Part shown: positions 55,504 through 57,855 of the stretch, in pieces
Numbering within the stretch: position 1 is the first letter of the stretch
Layout of the letters: every line of letters begins with the position of its first letter
NCBI GenBank assembly: GCA_021787365.1
Contig: JAJYMB010000060.1
Location: 1 to 57,855 of the forward strand
Length of the DNA: 57,855 nt
Source: Actinomycetes bacterium
GTDB taxonomy: Bacteria; Actinomycetota; Acidimicrobiia; Acidimicrobiales; Palsa-688
Direction: 5' to 3'
Made by a program: the position numbers and the translations under genes
Notes under the pieces: generated by a model
The model's database searches: none
What the model saw: the letters and a program-made list of their open reading frames with translations, nothing else
What the model was told of the DNA's origin: nothing

Positions 55504-56601
55504 CTAATTGCCGGGCCCCTTAGTGCCGGGTTCAAAGCGTATAGCCCCTCCATCGGAGCTATCTGCAGCCCCGTTGGCCGGCGCGGCAAGTTCTGTACGG
55601 AGCCGAGGGAGCGCTGAGGGGTAGTGTTGTTGAAGGAAGGCGATCAGTTTTTCCCTTACCTCGCACTGTAAGTCCCACGAGCGCGAACTGTCGGGCGAGC
55701 TCATGAGGGCTCGTAGCTGCATGGTGAGGCCGAGGTTGGTGACCTGGAGTAGGGCGACCTTGCCGTCCCAGTTGGTGGAGGCCGCGACGATCTCGTTGAA
55801 CTCGTCACGTATAGCTTGCACGGGTGCGCTGTAGTCTACCTCGATCAGTACCCAGCCGAGGATGTCTGCAGTTGAACGAGTCCAGTTCTCGAACGGCTGG
55901 GATGTGAAGAACGAGATGGGGAGGACGAGCCGCCGGAGGTCCCAGACCTGGACCACCACGTAGGTGAGGTGGATTTCCTCTATGCGGCCCCAGTGGCCGC
56001 TTATGACCACCACGTCGTCGGTCCGGATGGGCTGGGTGACCGCGATCTGTATGCCGGCGACGAGGTTGGAGGCGAGCGGTTGGACCGCGATGCCGGCGAG
56101 CAGCGCCACGAGGCCGGCCGACGCAAGCAGTCCTGCACCGACTGCTCGCACCGCCTTGAAGGAGAGCAGGAAAAGTGCGAGCCCGACAACTGAAACGACG
56201 ACCAGCGTTACCCGGCGGAGCATTTCGAACTGCGTTTGCACCCGCCGCGCCCGCAGGTTGTTCTCGGTGGTGAGCGGGTAGCGGGCCAGTACGACGTCTG
56301 AGAGAACGTAAGTCAGTTCGAGGGCTAGCCAGCAGACGCCTATCAGTATGCCGGCGCCGAGAACGTGGGCCAAGACAGTCGAGAGCGCTCCTTTGAGTGG
56401 GAGGCTGACCGACGCTACCTCCAGCGCGATGAGCAAGGCCGCGAAGTAGGCGGGCCGGTGGAGGTGGCGGACAACCGAGCGCGCGGTCGGATGAGCGCGG
56501 TGGTCGACCTGGCGGTGTAGGAGGTGGACGATCGGTTTATAGGCTGCCACGGCACCGACGGCGATGCCGCCGAGCACGCCGGCTACGAGCGGGACGTTCA
56601 A
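55504..56601 (-). CDS. MscS-family mechanosensitive channel
   Basis: 365 residues: four N-terminal membrane helices, then the pore helix and beta domain (LASAGLVALLAGIAVQPLASNLVAGIQIAVTQPIRTDDVVVISGHWGRIEEIHLTYVVVQVWDLRRLVLPISFF). Opens on membrane tension in hypo-osmotic shock; the long N-terminal part places it among the larger MscS relatives. TTG 56601 overlaps the stop of the upstream MFS remnant (TTGA) and follows GGGGAC; ATG 56676 would add 25 residues. Confidence 0.9.
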   Translation of the reverse strand: MNVPLVAGVLGGIAVGAVAAYKPIVHLLHRQVDHRAHPTARSVVRHLHRPAYFAALLIALEVASVSLPLKGALSTVLAHVLGAGILIGVCWLALELTYVLSDVVLARYPLTTENNLRARRVQTQFEMLRRVTLVVVSVVGLALFLLSFKAVRAVGAGLLASAGLVALLAGIAVQPLASNLVAGIQIAVTQPIRTDDVVVISGHWGRIEEIHLTYVVVQVWDLRRLVLPISFFTSQPFENWTRSTADILGWVLIEVDYSAPVQAIRDEFNEIVAASTNWDGKVALLQVTNLGLTMQLRALMSSPDSSRSWDLQCEVREKLIAFLQQHYPSALPRLRTELAAPANGAADSSDGGAIRFEPGTKGPGN

Positions 56602-57180
56602 GGCGCGTCCCCGGTGCCTTGTGAAGCCCCCAACAACGGTCTCCGCAGCCTCGACAGCACGGGCGGCGACCTCCATGCCGGTTCGTCGGTGGCCCGCCAC
56701 CGCTCGAGGTCGGGCGCTTCGAGCGCCCCTTTGCCGGCCAGGTAACAAGCCATCCCACCGAGGAAGCCGGCCGCCGCGATACCGAGGCAGATCCACAAAG
56801 CCGTGGCCGTGCCTGCCGCTGGCGTGCGGGCGAGGGCGCCGACGAGGAAGGCGAGCACTGGGGCAACCAGGGAGGCGGTCACGCCCCGGAGCAATTCGAT
56901 CAAGGCGAAGACCCGCTGTAGTTGGCGGGAGCGCATGGAGAAACCCGCCGTGAAGAGGGCAGGTGACACAGAGGCGCCGACGCCAAGGCCGGTGAGCCCG
57001 ATGCCTACCGAGACCAGGGAACCGTGCCCCCGGAGGAACGACATGAGCAAGGCAGCCGCGGCTGCGGTCGCAAGGAGCCCTGCGGCGGCGGGCACGGGTG
57101 TGACGCGCGTCCGGAACAATGTCCTGCACACCAACTCTCGGGTCGTGGACGAGGATGTCGCGGAGGCGCTCCCCGGGTTA
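56598..57180 (-). pseudogene. C-terminal half of an MFS transporter
   Basis: From about PVPAAAGLLATAAAAALLMSF to the stop at 56598 there are about 170 residues with five or six membrane helices (VSVGIGLTGLGVGASVSPALFTAGFSMRSRQLQRVFAL, ATALWICLGIAAAGFLGG) and a charged tail. This is the second half of a DHA2-type MFS transporter. The first half is replaced by a fragment of a TPP enzyme in the same frame. Between them a short stretch in another frame reads ERLRDILVHDPRVGVQDIV, possibly a third fragment. The left end is clear, the right boundary approximate. Confidence 0.7.
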
Positions 57181-57224
57181 GGCGAGGTCACCCCCGCCAG
57201 GAAGGCCGGTACCCGAGGAGCCTC

Positions 57225-57711
57225 GAGCCGACGGTCAGCCAGGGTGGCGCAGTCGCGCATCATCTCGTAGCTCGGGCGCGTGCCGAGCAGGCCGATAGGG
57301 CCGGTGACAAAACCGAGGTCGTCGGCCAGCACGTCCTTGCCGAGCAGGGCCTTGGCCACCCCTGCCCCGAGGGCTTCGGCGGCCTCGACGAGCTGGCCGG
57401 TTGCCCCCCGGGCGCCCGGGCCGGCCAAGACGGCCACCTTCTTGCCCGCGTTCAGCACCTCGGCGGCGCGCCTCACCCCGTCCTCGTCGGGCACGAGGCG
57501 AGAACTTGGCGTAGCCGACTGCCTCGAACGCGGCCATCTCGTCGTGGCGGGCCGGCACGAAGCGGGGCAGGCCGCCCCCGTCGTCTTTGGCCTTGTCTTT
57601 GGCCCGGGCCGCGAGCACCCCGTTTATCCCGTCGCCGGGGTAGCCGAAGACCTGCTCGACCCCCCAGGCCCGCAGGCGTCGGAGCAGGAAAGTGGAGACC
57701 GTCTCGCTCAT
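57225..57711 (-). pseudogene. Decayed TPP-dependent enzyme (pyruvate oxidase/dehydrogenase-like)
   Basis: ATG 57711 begins VSTFLLRRLRAWGVEQVFGYPGDG, which continues NGVLAA...RHDEMAAFEAVGYAKF, the N-terminus of an acetolactate-synthase/PoxB-like enzyme with the TPP Glu region. At about 57505 the frame shifts and about 130 residues expected next are missing; the following frame reads VPDEDGVRRAAEVLNAGKKVAVLAGPGARG and FVTGPIGLLGTRPSYEMMRDCATL from the central domain. Near 57230 it breaks again (LTVGSRLLG in another frame). The C-terminal TPP domain is absent. Clearly non-functional. Confidence 0.8.
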
Positions 57712-57767
57712 GGCCCCCGACTACCCTTCCGGGCCGCTGTTACACCCCTGGCTGCGTGGGCCGGGCC

Positions 57768-57855
57768 TCAGGTGTCTACGAAGCTCCGGCGCAAGTGCGC
57801 CACGGCCCGGCTGATGATACGGGAGACCTGCATCTGGGAGACCCCGATCTCGTTG
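57768..57855 (-). CDS. C-terminal end of a SigB/SigF-type sigma factor (5' part outside window)
   Basis: The last 28 residues read NEIGVSQMQVSRIISRAVAH and end LRRSFVDT. IGVSQMQVSR is the recognition helix of sigma-70 region 4 in the SigB/SigF/SigG group. The gene starts beyond the right edge. It lies beside the RsbW/T/U-like genes and is the likely target of that circuit. Confidence 0.85.
   Translation of the reverse strand, partial: NEIGVSQMQVSRIISRAVAHLRRSFVDT

Noticed and set aside
57700..57740. Third sigma-B-like promoter before the decayed TPP gene (GTGT-N15-GGGTAG)
   Set aside because: The last base of the -10 does not fit and the match is weak enough to expect by chance in GC-rich DNA.

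Overview
The window is high-GC, gene-dense DNA from an actinobacterium, most likely of the class Acidimicrobiia or a close relative (inference from gene content, not from a search). Supporting signs are two WhiB-family iron-sulfur regulators, a SenX3/RegX3-type two-component system, a class E sortase, a DivIVA/Wag31-like protein, DUF2510 and SCP2 proteins, a WRHPSE-type HtrA relative, and a lipoprotein with GYWL...DG.V..FG.A repeats. GTG and TTG starts are common. Many genes have a TANNNT box 6-8 bases before the start codon, which suggests leaderless transcripts.

Layout. 1-9.4 kb: envelope and proteolysis genes (DivIVA, YlbL-type Lon protease, HEAT protein, moaE / small membrane protein / mreB with a probable CTG start, a pseudo-HtrA, an SDR epimerase, a DUF2342 protein). 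9.4-17 kb: a possible structured RNA, a disordered protein, a histidine phosphatase / SenX3-like / RegX3-like operon, sortase E and polyphosphate kinase. 17-24.8 kb: leuA with a complete leucine attenuator (leader peptide, hairpins, terminator), whiB, tatA, glutamate formiminotransferase, a second whiB and a MoxR/VWA pair. 24.8-35.6 kb: a GH2-like probable pseudoenzyme, SCP2 and DUF2510 proteins, then a one-carbon/purine and TCA run (purN-purH fusion, folD, metF, icd, mdh) and a DedA protein. 35.7-45.4 kb: repeat lipoprotein, MarR / C5-methyltransferase / MarR / DHA2 efflux island with palindromic operators, a NitT/TauT-type ABC transporter, and amt-glnB. 45.4-50.9 kb: a NarL-type regulator next to a deletion scar that joins the last residues of its kinase to the C-terminal third of an FtsX-type permease; a cyclopropane-synthase-like methyltransferase overlapping an acyl-ACP desaturase; tRNA-Arg(CCT); an NPD-family flavoprotein. 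51-57.9 kb: a stress-response region with a CBS protein, a small secreted protein, RsbW-, RsbT- and RsbU-like partner-switch proteins, an MscS channel, two decayed genes (TPP enzyme, MFS transporter) and the 3' end of a SigB/SigF-type sigma factor.

The clearest functional groups are: one-carbon flow from purine synthesis through FolD and MetF; nitrogen uptake (Amt, P-II, ABC importer); phosphate/polyphosphate physiology (SenX3/RegX3-like plus Ppk1); and a sigma-B-like stress circuit, with sigma-B-like promoter matches in front of the rsbW-like gene and the small secreted protein gene. Several small tandem repeats lie at gene 3' ends and include the stop codon.
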